Assembly: GCF_002067135.1 (NCBI RefSeq)
Contig: NZ_CP020105.1
Location: 4,960,001 to 5,024,000 of the forward strand
Reading direction: 5' to 3'
DNA: 64,000 nt
Source of the DNA: Spirosoma rigui
Lineage (GTDB): Bacteria; Bacteroidota; Bacteroidia; Cytophagales; Spirosomataceae
Below are positions 42,340-51,928 of this stretch, one piece after another. The notes under the pieces are model-generated. The model was not told where the DNA came from. It saw only the letters and a list, made by a program, of their open reading frames with translations, and did not search any database. The position numbers were made by a program, and so were the translations under genes. Within the stretch, counting starts at the first letter, position 1; the number at the start of each line of letters is the position of its first letter.

Positions 42340-44538
42340 ATGAAGAACCATTCCTTACTAGGTACGGCTATTGGCGTAGCCGTGGGCCTGACTGTGGCTC
42401 ACGCCCAGTCGACACCGGCCCCCACGCTCACCGGCTTTATCCCCGCCCGGCAGGCCGCGCAGGTCAAACTCGAAACCGACTTCAAGACCAAACAATCGTC
42501 GGCCGCTTTCAAGAACCACCTCGAACGGCTTAGCAGCGTCCCCCACATTACAGGCTCGAAAGAAAATGAGCAAGTGCGCGACTACATCGCCGAAACGATG
42601 CGCAAAGCAGGCTGGCAGGTCGACATCTATCCCCACGATGTGCTGCTGCCCAAAGGTCCCGGCGACATTGCCGTAGAAGTCGTCGAGCCGGTGCGACAGC
42701 CGCTCAATATCAAGGAGTTCATGTACAAGGAAGACAAGTATGCCAGCGATCCGCGCCTGACACCCGGTTACAATGCCTGGTCGGGTTCGGGCGATGTAAC
42801 GGCCGAAGTTGTCTACGCCAATTACGGCCGGAAGGAGGATTTCGAGAAGCTGTTGGCCATGGGCATTTCGGTAAAGGGAAAGATCGTCATTGCCCGCTAC
42901 GGGGGTAACTTCCGGGGCTACAAGGCCCAGTTTGCGCAGGCGGCCGGTGCGGCAGGGGTGATCATCTACACCGATCCCACCGATTCGGGGTACATGCGGG
43001 GCCTGACGTTCCCCGAGGGACCCTTTTACAGCGAGAGCACCATTCAGCGGGGTTCCCTGCTGACGGTGCCCTACACCGGCGATCCGCTCACGCCCGGCGA
43101 AGCCGCCCTCCCGATGGATGCCAAAGGCTCGCCCAAACGGCTCGACCAGAAAGACGTAGCCCTCCACAAAATTCCGGTGACGCCCCTCCCCTACGGTTCA
43201 GCGACCGAGATCCTGAAGCGTATGACCGGTGCAAAAGCAGTACCGGCCGGCTGGCAGGGCGGCTTACCGTATACCTACCGGCTCGAAGGCGGACCGACGC
43301 TGAAAGTCCGGCTCATGGTCAAGCAGGAACTGGCGATCCAGCGGATTTATCAGGTCGTTGGTACGCTGACAGGCAGCGAATTTCCCGACGAGTGGATCAT
43401 TGCCGGTTGCCACTACGATGCCTGGTCCTACGGCGCTACCGATCCTAACTCCGGTACGGCGATGCTGCTTAGTATGACGGAGTCGATGGGGAAACTGGCC
43501 AAAGCGGGACAGCGGCCCCGGCGTACGATCAAGGTAGCCCACTGGGATGCCGAAGAGCCGGGCGTTATCGGCTCGGCCGAATGGAGTGAACAGTTTCGCG
43601 ATGAGCTGACCCAAAAAGCTGTCGCCTACATGAATTACGACGCGGCCGTATCGGGCCGGACGTTCGGCGCGTCGGCGTCGCCCAGTATGAAACGGCTCAT
43701 CATCGAAGCCACGCAGTCAGTACAGTACCCGGACTCCAACAAAACGGTGTATCAGCATTGGATGGGGCATAAAGCAGGCGGCAATCCAACCCGCGTTACG
43801 GGTTCATCGGCACCGGCCGTTATGCAGGGCGAACCCACCATTGGCAACCTCGGCGGGGGCTCGGACCATATTGCGCCTTACATGCACATCGGCATTCCGG
43901 CGCTCAGTGCGGGTATGGAAGGACCAACGCTCTACCACTCGCAATATGATGACCTGTATTTCTACGACAAGTTTGCCGATCCGACCTACAAGATGGGGCC
44001 GATGATGGAACAGGTCGTGGGCACAATGACCCTCCGGCTCGCCAACGCCGACCTCGTTCCCTACGACGTGGCCCGGTACCCCGCCGACCTCGCCGTTCAC
44101 CTGAAAGCCGCCGAAAAAGCCATTCAGACCTACGCGCCAACGTATTCCATTGCGCCCCTGCTCGATGCCGTTGCGGAACTGAAAACCAACGCCGACGCCT
44201 GCGAAACGGCCCGGCAAATGTACCTTAAAACGGGTCGTACGGATAAACTGGTTGACTTGAACCGCGAGTTACGGCTGCTGGAGCGTTCGTTTATTGACCC
44301 AAAAGGCAACGCATTTGGCGCGTGGTACCGGTCGCTCTATGCCTCGTCGGACCCCAACAGCGGCTATGCATCCTGGATGCTGCCGGGTCTGCTCTATGAA
44401 GCCTCGCTAAAATCAACGGCTAACCTGCCCGATCTGGAAACCCGCTACAAGAAAGCGATCACGACGCTGAGCGACAAAATGCGCGCACTAGCGCAGGGCA
44501 TGGAATCACCGGCAGCCGTTGGTGGCGGAAAGAGGTAG
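42340..44538 (+). CDS. M28 family zinc metallopeptidase, glutamate carboxypeptidase II-like
   Basis: The 732-residue protein begins with a signal peptide (ATG 42340, ending about AHAQ). The PA domain is inserted at about 145-310. The M28 catalytic core has GCHYDAWSYGATDPNSGTAM (His and bridging Asp), HWDAEEPGVIGSAEW (catalytic Glu and Zn Glu), YMNYDAAVSG (Zn Asp) and LYHSQYDDLYFY (Zn His). A transferrin-receptor-like dimerisation domain forms the C-terminus (about 580-732). This architecture equals human GCPII/NAALADase. It should be a periplasmic or secreted peptidase releasing C-terminal acidic or other residues. ATG 42268 in the track frame would bury the signal peptide. Confidence 0.92.
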   Translation: MKNHSLLGTAIGVAVGLTVAHAQSTPAPTLTGFIPARQAAQVKLETDFKTKQSSAAFKNHLERLSSVPHITGSKENEQVRDYIAETMRKAGWQVDIYPHDVLLPKGPGDIAVEVVEPVRQPLNIKEFMYKEDKYASDPRLTPGYNAWSGSGDVTAEVVYANYGRKEDFEKLLAMGISVKGKIVIARYGGNFRGYKAQFAQAAGAAGVIIYTDPTDSGYMRGLTFPEGPFYSESTIQRGSLLTVPYTGDPLTPGEAALPMDAKGSPKRLDQKDVALHKIPVTPLPYGSATEILKRMTGAKAVPAGWQGGLPYTYRLEGGPTLKVRLMVKQELAIQRIYQVVGTLTGSEFPDEWIIAGCHYDAWSYGATDPNSGTAMLLSMTESMGKLAKAGQRPRRTIKVAHWDAEEPGVIGSAEWSEQFRDELTQKAVAYMNYDAAVSGRTFGASASPSMKRLIIEATQSVQYPDSNKTVYQHWMGHKAGGNPTRVTGSSAPAVMQGEPTIGNLGGGSDHIAPYMHIGIPALSAGMEGPTLYHSQYDDLYFYDKFADPTYKMGPMMEQVVGTMTLRLANADLVPYDVARYPADLAVHLKAAEKAIQTYAPTYSIAPLLDAVAELKTNADACETARQMYLKTGRTDKLVDLNRELRLLERSFIDPKGNAFGAWYRSLYASSDPNSGYASWMLPGLLYEASLKSTANLPDLETRYKKAITTLSDKMRALAQGMESPAAVGGGKR

Positions 44539-44738
44539 TGCAGTAGCCGGCACCCTGGCAGTGGCTACCGTAACCAGCAGATCGTATGCCGAATCGCTTG
44601 CTCTACCGGTTCTGTTGAGGCACGCATAGACAGATGTTACGAGTGACGCCGTCACTCGGTCGTTACCATTGTAAACGGAGTAGCTCGTACCAGAGCCGGA
44701 GTCCATCGCCGAATGCTGCACATCCCCAGTCGAATTCT
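44539..44738. other. Intergenic region with no gene seen
   Basis: These 200 bp between the M28 gene and the hairpin before copA hold no convincing ORF. A short GAGTGAC-GCC-GTCACTC palindrome lies near 44640-44660. Confidence 0.5.
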
Positions 44739-44772
44739 GTAACGCCGTTGCACCCCAACGGCGTTACTTTTG
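44739..44772 (+). promoter_or_regulatory. Hairpin overlapping the copA -7 box
   Basis: Arms 44739-44750 and 44756-44767 form a 12-bp perfect stem with loop CACCC. The right arm ends in TTAC and runs into TTTTG, so TACTTTTG (44765-44772), an exact -7 box, is half in the stem. The stem plus T4 also resembles a short terminator. The ATPase start is 42 bp downstream. Confidence 0.55.
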
Positions 44773-44814
44773 TTTAGGATACAGAGGCCAGTATACAGCC
44801 TTGGTCTGTAGCGT

Positions 44815-47094
44815 ATGGAAGCAACAAAAACAGCTCAGGAAGCCCGAAAAAACACCAGAGCAACCATCATAAAGAAGACCTTTCCCGTATTGGAAATGAG
44901 CTGTGCGGCCTGTGCCGTCAGCGTTGAGTCGATGCTCAAAGAGACAGCGGGCGTGCAGGATGCGGGTGTCAACTACGCCAACCAGTCGGCCTGGGTAGCC
45001 TACGATCCGGCTGTGACCAAACCCGAACTACTCCGCCAGACAGTGCAGTCCATCGGGTACGATCTGGTGATTGAAGACGAGGAAGAAGCGCGTCGGCAGC
45101 AGGAGGCCTCGCAGCAGCGACGCTACGAGACACTGAAACGCCAGACCATTGGTGCGTCCATTCTGGCCGGTATTGTCGTGCTGCTCGGCATGGTTGTCAT
45201 GGAACTGTTTCCGGTTAACCATACCGTATTGAACTGGGCCATGCTGCTCCTGTCGGCACCGGTCGTCTTCGGTTTTGGGAGTCAGTTTTTTGTCAATGCC
45301 TATAAACAGGGCAGGCATGGCCGCGCCAACATGGATACGCTCGTGGCCCTCTCAACAGGCATTGCGTTTCTCTTCAGCACCTTCAACACAATCTACCCCG
45401 ACTACTGGACCCGGCAGGGACTCGACGCGCACGTGTATTTCGAAGCGTCGGCCGTTGTCATTGCCTTCATCCTACTGGGCAAATTCCTCGAAGAGCGGGC
45501 AAAAACGAATACGGGCTCGGCCATCAGAAAACTAATTGGTCTACAGCCCAAACTCGTACGGGTGCTGGTCGACGGCATCGAACAGGATATTCCCGCCAGC
45601 CAGGTCACCATTGGCCAAACCATTGTTGTAAGGCCCGGCGAACGTGTTCCGGTAGATGGTCGGGTGCTGAACGGGCAATCGTTCGTGGACGAAAGCATGA
45701 TCTCGGGCGAACCCGTAGCCGTTGGCAAGCAAGCCGGCGACCGCGTGTTTGCGGGTACGGTCAACCAGAAGGGTAGTTTTCAGTTTACCGCCGAGCAGGT
45801 AGGTAGTCAGACCGTGCTGGCGCAGATTATCCGGCGGGTTCAGGAAGCGCAGGGCAGCAAAGCCCCCATTCAGAAACTGGTCGACCGTATTGCCGGTGTA
45901 TTTGTGCCGGTGGTGCTGGGCATCGCGGTTCTAACCATGATCGTCTGGCTCATTGCCGGGGGTGACAATGCTTTTTCGCAGGGCCTGCTGGCGGCCGTTA
46001 CCGTACTGGTTATTGCCTGCCCCTGCGCCCTTGGCTTGGCTACGCCAACGGCCATTATGGTGGGCGTGGGGAAGGGGGCCGAAAATAATATACTCATCAA
46101 AGATGCCGAAAGCCTGGAGCGCGGCCGACAGGTAACGGCGGTCGTTCTCGACAAAACGGGCACCATCACCGAAGGAAAACCAGACGTTACCGACTGGTTC
46201 TGGGCGGCTCAGCCTGCTCAGATAACCCTGTATCGGTCGGTGCTGTTCTCCATGGAAGCGCAGTCGGAACACCCGCTGGCCGAAGCCGTTGTTCGTTCGC
46301 TCTCAGCGCAACCCATCGATCGTGTTCCACTCAGCGCGTTCGACAGTCTGACCGGGCAGGGAATTACGGCGGTAGTCAATGGCGAACGGTTCTGGGTAGG
46401 CAACAAAACGGCGGTGACAGCGCGTGGACTGGTCATCCCGGCGCAGTTGAACACGCAGGTGGACAACTGGCAGTCGGAAGCGAAAACGGTCATTTACTTC
46501 CTGAACGAAACGCATGTGCTGGCGGCACTGGCCATTGCCGACCGGGTTAAGGACACCTCCCGGCAGGCGGTTGCTACGTTGCAGAAACAGGGCATTACCG
46601 TGCACATGCTTACCGGCGATAACACCTATACGGCGCAGGCCATTGCCCGGCAGGTGGGCATCACGAGTGTAAAATCCGATGTGCTACCGGCCGACAAAGC
46701 CGAGTTTATAAAGCAATTACAGGCCAGCGGCCAGATCGTTGCCATGGTGGGCGATGGCATCAACGATGCCCAGGCACTGGCCCAGGCCGACCTGAGCATC
46801 GCGATGGGTCGTGGTTCCGATATTGCCATCGATGTGGCTCAGCTGACGCTGATCACGTCGGATCTGACGGCCGTTCCGCGCGCATTCGACTTGTCGCGCC
46901 GGACGGTGCAGACCATTCGGCAGAACTTGTTCTGGGCGTTTATTTACAACCTGATCGGCATTCCCATTGCGGCCGGGGTACTCTATCCCGCTTTTGGTTT
47001 CATGCTCAGCCCCATGATTGCGGGAGGGGCTATGGCGCTCAGCTCCGTGTCGGTCGTGACCAACAGTTTGCGGCTGCGATCGGTTATACTGTAA
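44815..47094 (+). CDS. copA: Copper-translocating P-type ATPase
   Basis: A 759-residue P1B-type ATPase for export of Cu(I). One N-terminal HMA domain (about 20-90) has MSCAAC (Cys30, Cys33). Membrane helices follow, including the Cys402-Pro-Cys404 ion site ([11 protein letters not shown]). The actuator motif is [12 protein letters not shown]. The phosphorylated Asp446 is in [11 protein letters not shown], then [16 protein letters not shown] and [20 protein letters not shown]. The N-terminus has about 20 extra charged residues before the HMA domain. It is followed 67 bp later by a copper chaperone gene with a shared terminator. Confidence 0.95.
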   Translation: MEATKTAQEARKNTRATIIKKTFPVLEMSCAACAVSVESMLKETAGVQDAGVNYANQSAWVAYDPAVTKPELLRQTVQSIGYDLVIEDEEEARRQQEASQQRRYETLKRQTIGASILAGIVVLLGMVVMELFPVNHTVLNWAMLLLSAPVVFGFGSQFFVNAYKQGRHGRANMDTLVALSTGIAFLFSTFNTIYPDYWTRQGLDAHVYFEASAVVIAFILLGKFLEERAKTNTGSAIRKLIGLQPKLVRVLVDGIEQDIPASQVTIGQTIVVRPGERVPVDGRVLNGQSFVDESMISGEPVAVGKQAGDRVFAGTVNQKGSFQFTAEQVGSQTVLAQIIRRVQEAQGSKAPIQKLVDRIAGVFVPVVLGIAVLTMIVWLIAGGDNAFSQGLLAAVTVLVIACPCALGLATPTAIMVGVGKGAENNILIKDAESLERGRQVTAVVLDKTGTITEGKPDVTDWFWAAQPAQITLYRSVLFSMEAQSEHPLAEAVVRSLSAQPIDRVPLSAFDSLTGQGITAVVNGERFWVGNKTAVTARGLVIPAQLNTQVDNWQSEAKTVIYFLNETHVLAALAIADRVKDTSRQAVATLQKQGITVHMLTGDNTYTAQAIARQVGITSVKSDVLPADKAEFIKQLQASGQIVAMVGDGINDAQALAQADLSIAMGRGSDIAIDVAQLTLITSDLTAVPRAFDLSRRTVQTIRQNLFWAFIYNLIGIPIAAGVLYPAFGFMLSPMIAGGAMALSSVSVVTNSLRLRSVIL

Positions 47095-47161
47095 AGGATA
47101 ATCCGTTACCCCGGCGGGGTCACAGCTTTCAATTCACTCCAACTAGTAAAAGCTATTTTAT

Positions 47162-47371
47162 ATGAGTACGCTCAAATTCAAAACCAACATAAAGTGCGGC
47201 AACTGTGTGGCTACCGTAACCCCCCATCTCAACGCTGTTTCAGGCATTGATAGCTGGATCGTTGACCTGAAAGATCCCAATCGCACCCTGACCGTGCAGA
47301 CGGAAGAAACCGATGCCGAAACCGTAAAAAAAGCCGTCGAGACGGCTGGCTACAAAGCAGAGGCAGTATAA
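47162..47371 (+). CDS. Heavy-metal-associated (HMA) domain copper chaperone
   Basis: The 69-residue protein is a single HMA domain with the metal site KCGNC, then TPHLNAVSGIDSWIVDL and ETVKKAVETAGYKAEAV. It probably carries Cu(I) to the preceding ATPase. The motif is CGNC, not the MxCxxC start (IKCGNC), as often seen in Bacteroidota CopZ-like proteins. It is co-transcribed with copA by position. Confidence 0.88.
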   Translation: MSTLKFKTNIKCGNCVATVTPHLNAVSGIDSWIVDLKDPNRTLTVQTEETDAETVKKAVETAGYKAEAV

Positions 47372-47375
47372 GTTT

Positions 47376-47413
47376 AAAACCCTGCCAGCGGCTACGGCCA
47401 CCGGCAGGGTTTT
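47376..47413 (+). terminator. Terminator after the copper chaperone
   Basis: AAAACCCTGCC 47376-47386 pairs with GGCAGGGTTTT 47403-47413, with partial pairing in the 16-nt interior. It is also placed to serve the convergent Rad52-like gene ending at 47417. Confidence 0.8.
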
Positions 47414-47416
47414 CTA

Positions 47417-47920
47417 TTACATGGCTTTGGGAGCTGGTTTGGCGTGTTCGGGCTTCAGCACAACTACATCGCGGACAACACCTCCGGCGTTAATTTTGTC
47501 AACCATTTTGTCCAGTAGTGGCATAGCCCATTCGGGAATGTATTTGTCGGTTGTCTGGACAAACACTTTCGGAAAATCGTAGAGCGCGCGACCCAGCCCG
47601 AACTGCACAGCACACCGTTTCATGGCGTCGCTGATACCGCCCTTCACGGGTTCCACGCTGGTACGGCTGGCGCCGTCGGTCTTCCGGACGATTTCGCCAC
47701 CGGGCAGGACCGCGGTGATGGTGCAAAGGAAGCCCCCCTCAATTTCCTTTATTTCATTTTGCCAGCCCGCCCAGCCAAACTGGTCATCGAAGCGCTGCAT
47801 GACGCTTCGGTTGGTGATGTACGGCACAACGATCATTTTCTGACCATCTTTGGTTTGGCTTTGTACCCGCCACTCAATTTCGTGGGGCGTCAGCGGTGCG
47901 GTTAATGCAGTTAATTCCAT
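47417..47920 (-). CDS. Rad52/Rad22-family single-strand annealing protein
   Basis: The 167-residue protein fits the Rad52/22 double-strand break repair family, which includes phage Sak and Deinococcus DdrA-like proteins. ITNRSVMQRFDDQFGWAGWQNE and GGFLCTITAVLPGGEIVRKTDGAS are followed by VKGGISDAMKRCAVQFGLGRALYDFP, the signature helix of the family. No phage genes surround it. It starts 30 bp after the mutS stop codon on the same strand, so it is probably co-transcribed with mutS. It would anneal complementary single strands in recombination repair. Confidence 0.85.
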   Translation of the reverse strand: MELTALTAPLTPHEIEWRVQSQTKDGQKMIVVPYITNRSVMQRFDDQFGWAGWQNEIKEIEGGFLCTITAVLPGGEIVRKTDGASRTSVEPVKGGISDAMKRCAVQFGLGRALYDFPKVFVQTTDKYIPEWAMPLLDKMVDKINAGGVVRDVVVLKPEHAKPAPKAM

Positions 47921-47950
47921 TAGCTAGTTGTTGTTTATTTATTAGCACGT

Positions 47951-50608
47951 TCACTCCATCATTTTCAATAACTCGTTCAGCTTCAGCAGGGCTTCAATGG
48001 GCGTTAGCCGGTTCACGTCGATGGCCCGTAGTTTCTCTTTGATAGCCTCCGTTTTGGGGTCGCCGGACTCGATAATCCGCAGGGCCAGTTCCGGTACGTC
48101 GTCCCGGCGGTCCGGCACCACCTGCCGGATTTTTTCTTGATTGGCCTCGCGACCGTGCGATGACTCCAGCTGTTTCAGGATCTCTCCCGCCCGCGTCACG
48201 ATCTGAGCGGGCATGCCCGCCATCTGCGCGACGTGAATACCGAAGCTGTGTTCCGAGCCACCCTCTTTCAGCTTGCGCAGGAAAATCACTTTGTTGCCCA
48301 GCTCCTTTACCGATACGTTAAAGTTCTTAATCCGGTGGTTGTCAACGGCCAGGTCATTCAGTTCGTGGTAGTGGGTAGCAAACAGCGTTTTAGGGCGGCA
48401 ATCGGTTTTGTTGTGCAGATACTCAGTAATCGACCAGGCAATCGACACACCATCGTAGGTACTAGTACCCCGTCCGATTTCGTCCATTAGCACGAGGCTC
48501 CGCTCGCTGAGGTTGTTCAGGATACTCGCCGTTTCGGTCATCTCGACCATAAACGTGCTTTCGCCCCGCGACAGGTTATCGCTGGCCCCTACGCGGGTGA
48601 AAATCTTGTCGACCAGCCCGATCTCGGCCGACGTAGCGGGCACGAAACTCCCCGACTGCGCCATCAGCACGATCAGGGCCGTCTGCCGCAGCAAGGCCGA
48701 TTTACCCGCCATGTTAGGCCCGGTAATGATAATGATCTGCTGCGTTTCGTCGTCGAGGAAAATATCATTCGGAATATACGGTTCGCCGGGGGGTAACTGT
48801 TGTTCGATAACCGGGTGCCGTCCGTCTTTAATATTAAGGACTTTGCTCTCGTTGATCTGCGGTCGAACGTACTTATTCTTGACCGCCACCCGCGCAAACG
48901 ACGACAGTACATCCAGTACCGACAGCACACGCGCATTCTGCTGAATAGCGCCGACGTATTCAGCAGCCGCAATGACCATATCGTTGAACATCCGGGATTC
49001 GATCTGGAAGATCTGCTCTTCGGCGTTCAGGATTTTCTCTTCGTACTCTTTCAACTCGGGCGTGATATACCGCTCGGCGTTCACCAGTGTCTGTTTGCGG
49101 ATCCAGTCCTCGGGCACGCGATTTTTGTGCGCGTGGGTCACCTCCAGGTAGTAGCCGAACACTTTATTGTAGGCCACCTTCAGCGACGTAATGCCCGTCC
49201 GCTGCACCTCCCGTTCCTGCAACTGAACCAGGTAATCCTTACCCGAATAGGCAATGGCCGTGAGTTCGTCCAGCTCGGCGTCGATGCCGGCTTTGATCAT
49301 GCCCCCCTGGTTGGATAGCGCCGGGGCATCTTCGCGCAGTTCCGCTTCGATCCGGTCAATCAAAAACGAAACCGGGTTCAGCTGATCGGCGTATTTTTTC
49401 AGTGATGGCGACTCCGTCTGACTCAGAGCCGTAATCAGCGACTCTTTGATCGGTAAGATCGGCTGTAGCGACCGCTTCAGCTGTAACAGTTCGCGGGGAC
49501 TGATTCGGCGAACGGCCACTTTGGAAACCAGCCGTTCGAGATCGCCAATCTGGCGCAGGTGACCTACCATGGCCTCGGCCAGGTCGGCATCTGCCGTGAG
49601 CAGGCTCACCATATTGAGCCGCTCATCGATCAGCGCTTTTTCTTTGAGTGGCAGACTCAACCACTTGCGCAGCAACCGCGCGCCCATGGGGGTTACCGTC
49701 TGGTCCAGAATCTGGATCAGCGGCACGCCACCCTCCTGCTGAGCCGCCGTCAGTTCGAGGTTCCGGATCGTGAACCGGTCGAGCCATACGTAGCGGTCCT
49801 CTTCGAGCCGCGTTACGCGGGTTATGTGCTGCAGGTCTTTGTGCTCGGTTTCGTTGAGGTAGTGCAGAATAACACCGGCGGCAATGATGCCATCGGGCAT
49901 CCCGTCAATACCAAAGCCCTTGAGCGACGTCGTCTGGAAATGTTGCTTCAGAAAGTTATACCCGAAATCATAAGTAAACGCCCAGTCTTCGAGGGTGTAG
50001 GTATGAAACTTATCACCGAAGAGCGCGCCAAACTCCTGCCGGTTGCGCTTGCAGTACAGCACTTCCGATGGGTTGAAGCTCTGTAGCAGTTTGTCGACAT
50101 AAGCCCCGTTCCCCTGCGATGCCAGAAACTCGCCCGTCGAAATGTCGAGGAACGATATCCCGAACGTATCGTCGGTTTTACCAAAATGAACAGCCGCCAG
50201 GTAGTTGTTACGCCGGGTGTCGAGCACGTTGTCGTTGAATGAAACGCCGGGCGTAACCAGCTCCGTTACCCCCCGCCGAACAATGCCTTTGGCCAGCGCC
50301 GGGTCTTCAAGCTGATCGCAGATAGCGACGCGTTCGCCCGCCCGGACGAGCTTAGGCAGGTGGGTGTCGAGGGAGTGATGCGGAAAACCAGCCAGTTCTT
50401 CGTTCGACCCGCCGTTGTTGCGCTTGGTAAGCGTGATACCCAGGATCTTACTGGCCCGTACGGCATCTTCGCCGAACGTTTCGTAGAAATCACCGACGCG
50501 GAAAAGCAGCAACGCACCCGGATATTTGGCCTTTATCTGATTGTATTGGCGGTTGAGGGGCGTTTCAGTTCTCTTGGGTTGAGGTTTCGCTGCGGTGACT
50601 GTCTTCAC
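47951..50608 (-). CDS. mutS: DNA mismatch repair protein MutS
   Basis: About 885 residues. The mismatch-binding N-terminus has PLNRQYNQIKAKYPGALLLF and RVGDFYETFGEDA (the Phe-x-Glu mismatch wedge region). Connector, lever and clamp domains follow. The ATPase domain has ITGPNMAGKSALLRQ (Walker A), RGESTFMVEM, LVLMDEIGRGTSTYDG (Walker B) and FATHYHEL. The frame extends to a TTG at 50635, but that codon lies inside the -7 box. GTG 50608 (KTVTAAK...) is therefore preferred as start. A short mutL-less operon with the Rad52-like gene follows. Confidence 0.94.
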   Translation of the reverse strand: MKTVTAAKPQPKRTETPLNRQYNQIKAKYPGALLLFRVGDFYETFGEDAVRASKILGITLTKRNNGGSNEELAGFPHHSLDTHLPKLVRAGERVAICDQLEDPALAKGIVRRGVTELVTPGVSFNDNVLDTRRNNYLAAVHFGKTDDTFGISFLDISTGEFLASQGNGAYVDKLLQSFNPSEVLYCKRNRQEFGALFGDKFHTYTLEDWAFTYDFGYNFLKQHFQTTSLKGFGIDGMPDGIIAAGVILHYLNETEHKDLQHITRVTRLEEDRYVWLDRFTIRNLELTAAQQEGGVPLIQILDQTVTPMGARLLRKWLSLPLKEKALIDERLNMVSLLTADADLAEAMVGHLRQIGDLERLVSKVAVRRISPRELLQLKRSLQPILPIKESLITALSQTESPSLKKYADQLNPVSFLIDRIEAELREDAPALSNQGGMIKAGIDAELDELTAIAYSGKDYLVQLQEREVQRTGITSLKVAYNKVFGYYLEVTHAHKNRVPEDWIRKQTLVNAERYITPELKEYEEKILNAEEQIFQIESRMFNDMVIAAAEYVGAIQQNARVLSVLDVLSSFARVAVKNKYVRPQINESKVLNIKDGRHPVIEQQLPPGEPYIPNDIFLDDETQQIIIITGPNMAGKSALLRQTALIVLMAQSGSFVPATSAEIGLVDKIFTRVGASDNLSRGESTFMVEMTETASILNNLSERSLVLMDEIGRGTSTYDGVSIAWSITEYLHNKTDCRPKTLFATHYHELNDLAVDNHRIKNFNVSVKELGNKVIFLRKLKEGGSEHSFGIHVAQMAGMPAQIVTRAGEILKQLESSHGREANQEKIRQVVPDRRDDVPELALRIIESGDPKTEAIKEKLRAIDVNRLTPIEALLKLNELLKMME

Positions 50609-50632
50609 TGTGTATTGGCGGATTGTACTAAA

Positions 50633-50640
50633 CAAAAATA
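50633..50640 (-). promoter_or_regulatory. -7 box of mutS
   Basis: TATTTTTG on the minus strand is an exact match. Transcription would start near 50626, downstream of the TTG 50635 codon, which supports GTG 50608 as the real start. Confidence 0.5.
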
Positions 50641-50790
50641 GTCATTTTCCGGCGTAAAACCGCGTTTTTCAAACCCTAAAGTGAAGGAGTATACCCACCT
50701 GGCGAAGCCCTACGACGGTATGCTCCATTCTTTTTCGTGGATTACCAACCCATCGGACTGTTGAAGGGTCATTGTCGCTATCAGGTGTGG

Positions 50791-50798
50791 TATCTTTG
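50791..50798 (+). promoter_or_regulatory. -7 box of the lipoprotein gene
   Basis: TATCTTTG is an exact match, 22 bp before ATG 50821. TTG 50772-50774 is 16 bp upstream, shorter than usual. Confidence 0.45.
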
Positions 50799-50820
50799 GT
50801 CTACTAAACGCTCAATGTCT

Positions 50821-51858
50821 ATGAAATCTGCGCTCCGGTATGCGCTTCTCCTTGGCCTCGTCAGTCTGTTGTATTCCTGTAGACTGAGCGACTTCATCGA
50901 CCCAATCGATTACCCGCCGGCCGACCGGTCACTGCTGAAGGGCCCGGCGGCTCAGACGCTGTCATCCGCCAATTTTACCCTGACGGAACGGGCTACTTTC
51001 CCGTTTCCGGGCGAGTTACGCCGTTCCAACTCGCACTACTTACTGTCGAACTATCAGGCGCTAACGATGCAGTTTGCCCGCATCCTGCCCGACTCAGCGT
51101 CAAGTATTTTACTGGGAACCAAATCCCTTACGGAGGTTTTCCTCGACAGCGCCGGCACAGCTTGGGGAATAGCGTACACCGCCAATCAACAATACAGCCT
51201 TTTCCGCTCCGAGAACGGTACCTGGACACCCTACGCAACCTTACCCGCGATGGGGTATCACTACCAAACCCTGCGCGCGTCGCCCACCGAGTTTCGGTTC
51301 GCTACGTCCACCGGCCTGATCATCTACGACGTTCAGCAGAAGACGATTCGTCGGCAGATCACTACCGCCAAAGGGCAGGTTTTCCTGACTGACTACTCAC
51401 TGGCCGTCAATGACCGGACCTTAACGATATACCGGGCAGACGGCACAACTGCGCTAAAGTCCGTTGATCTGACGCAGTACATCAACGCAAAAAAAGGCAT
51501 CAGCCATGCCCTGTGGGGTGCCTGCCAGGATGCGCAACAGGCAATCTGGCTGGTTGTCAAAGATGGAAACTGGGACGGTGTATTGCTGCGATTTGACGCA
51601 AAAGGACTGCAGAAGCTGGCCCTAATCCCTTACGATACGTTCGATTCGGGTCGGTCAGCCCACCTGTCGGCAGTCGACAAAAAGGGTAACCTGTGGGTAC
51701 AGGTCGATTCCGAGTACTACGTCTACACAGCCGATGGTCGGTGGGTAATTCCCTCCTTCCCGGCTTCAGTCGACAAACGGTATATACAGGTGTTACCGGA
51801 TGCAGCCGGTAACCTGCTCGTGGCGGATGGCAAAAAACTTTACGCCCTACAGTTGTAG
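50821..51858 (+). CDS. Lipoprotein with a probable beta-propeller fold
   Basis: About 345 residues from ATG 50821 (ATG 50815 is also possible). The signal peptide ends with lipobox LLYSC. The mature part has repeated beta segments of propeller style (LTEVFLDSAGTAWGIAYT, RFATSTGLIIYDVQQK, LSAVDKKGNLWVQVDSEYYVYT, VLPDAAGNLLVADGKKLYAL), like ligand-binding propellers of two-component sensors. No enzyme motif is seen. It is probably anchored to the outer membrane or periplasmic face. Function is unknown. Confidence 0.72.
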   Translation: MKSALRYALLLGLVSLLYSCRLSDFIDPIDYPPADRSLLKGPAAQTLSSANFTLTERATFPFPGELRRSNSHYLLSNYQALTMQFARILPDSASSILLGTKSLTEVFLDSAGTAWGIAYTANQQYSLFRSENGTWTPYATLPAMGYHYQTLRASPTEFRFATSTGLIIYDVQQKTIRRQITTAKGQVFLTDYSLAVNDRTLTIYRADGTTALKSVDLTQYINAKKGISHALWGACQDAQQAIWLVVKDGNWDGVLLRFDAKGLQKLALIPYDTFDSGRSAHLSAVDKKGNLWVQVDSEYYVYTADGRWVIPSFPASVDKRYIQVLPDAAGNLLVADGKKLYALQL

Positions 51859-51883
51859 ACCCGGGATACATCCTGAATTTTGC

Positions 51884-51919
51884 AGCTCGCCCGCACCGAT
51901 TGCGGACGAGCTTTTTTTT
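51884..51919 (+). terminator. Intrinsic terminator 9 bp before the next start codon
   Basis: A 12-bp stem with one mismatch (51884-51895 with 51901-51912), 5-nt loop and T8 run 51912-51919. The methyltransferase ATG at 51929 follows after 9 bp, so that gene must be transcribed from a promoter upstream of or inside this hairpin. Confidence 0.75.
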
Positions 51920-51928
51920 ATCGTCAAC

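Noticed and set aside
44506-44721. 71-codon minus-strand frame between the M28 peptidase and copA
   Set aside because: There is no promoter, domain or signal peptide, and it overlaps the 3' end of the M28 gene.
47417-47920. Prophage origin of the Rad52-like gene
   Set aside because: Neighbours are copper genes and mutS. No integrase, structural or lysis genes and no attachment repeats are seen.
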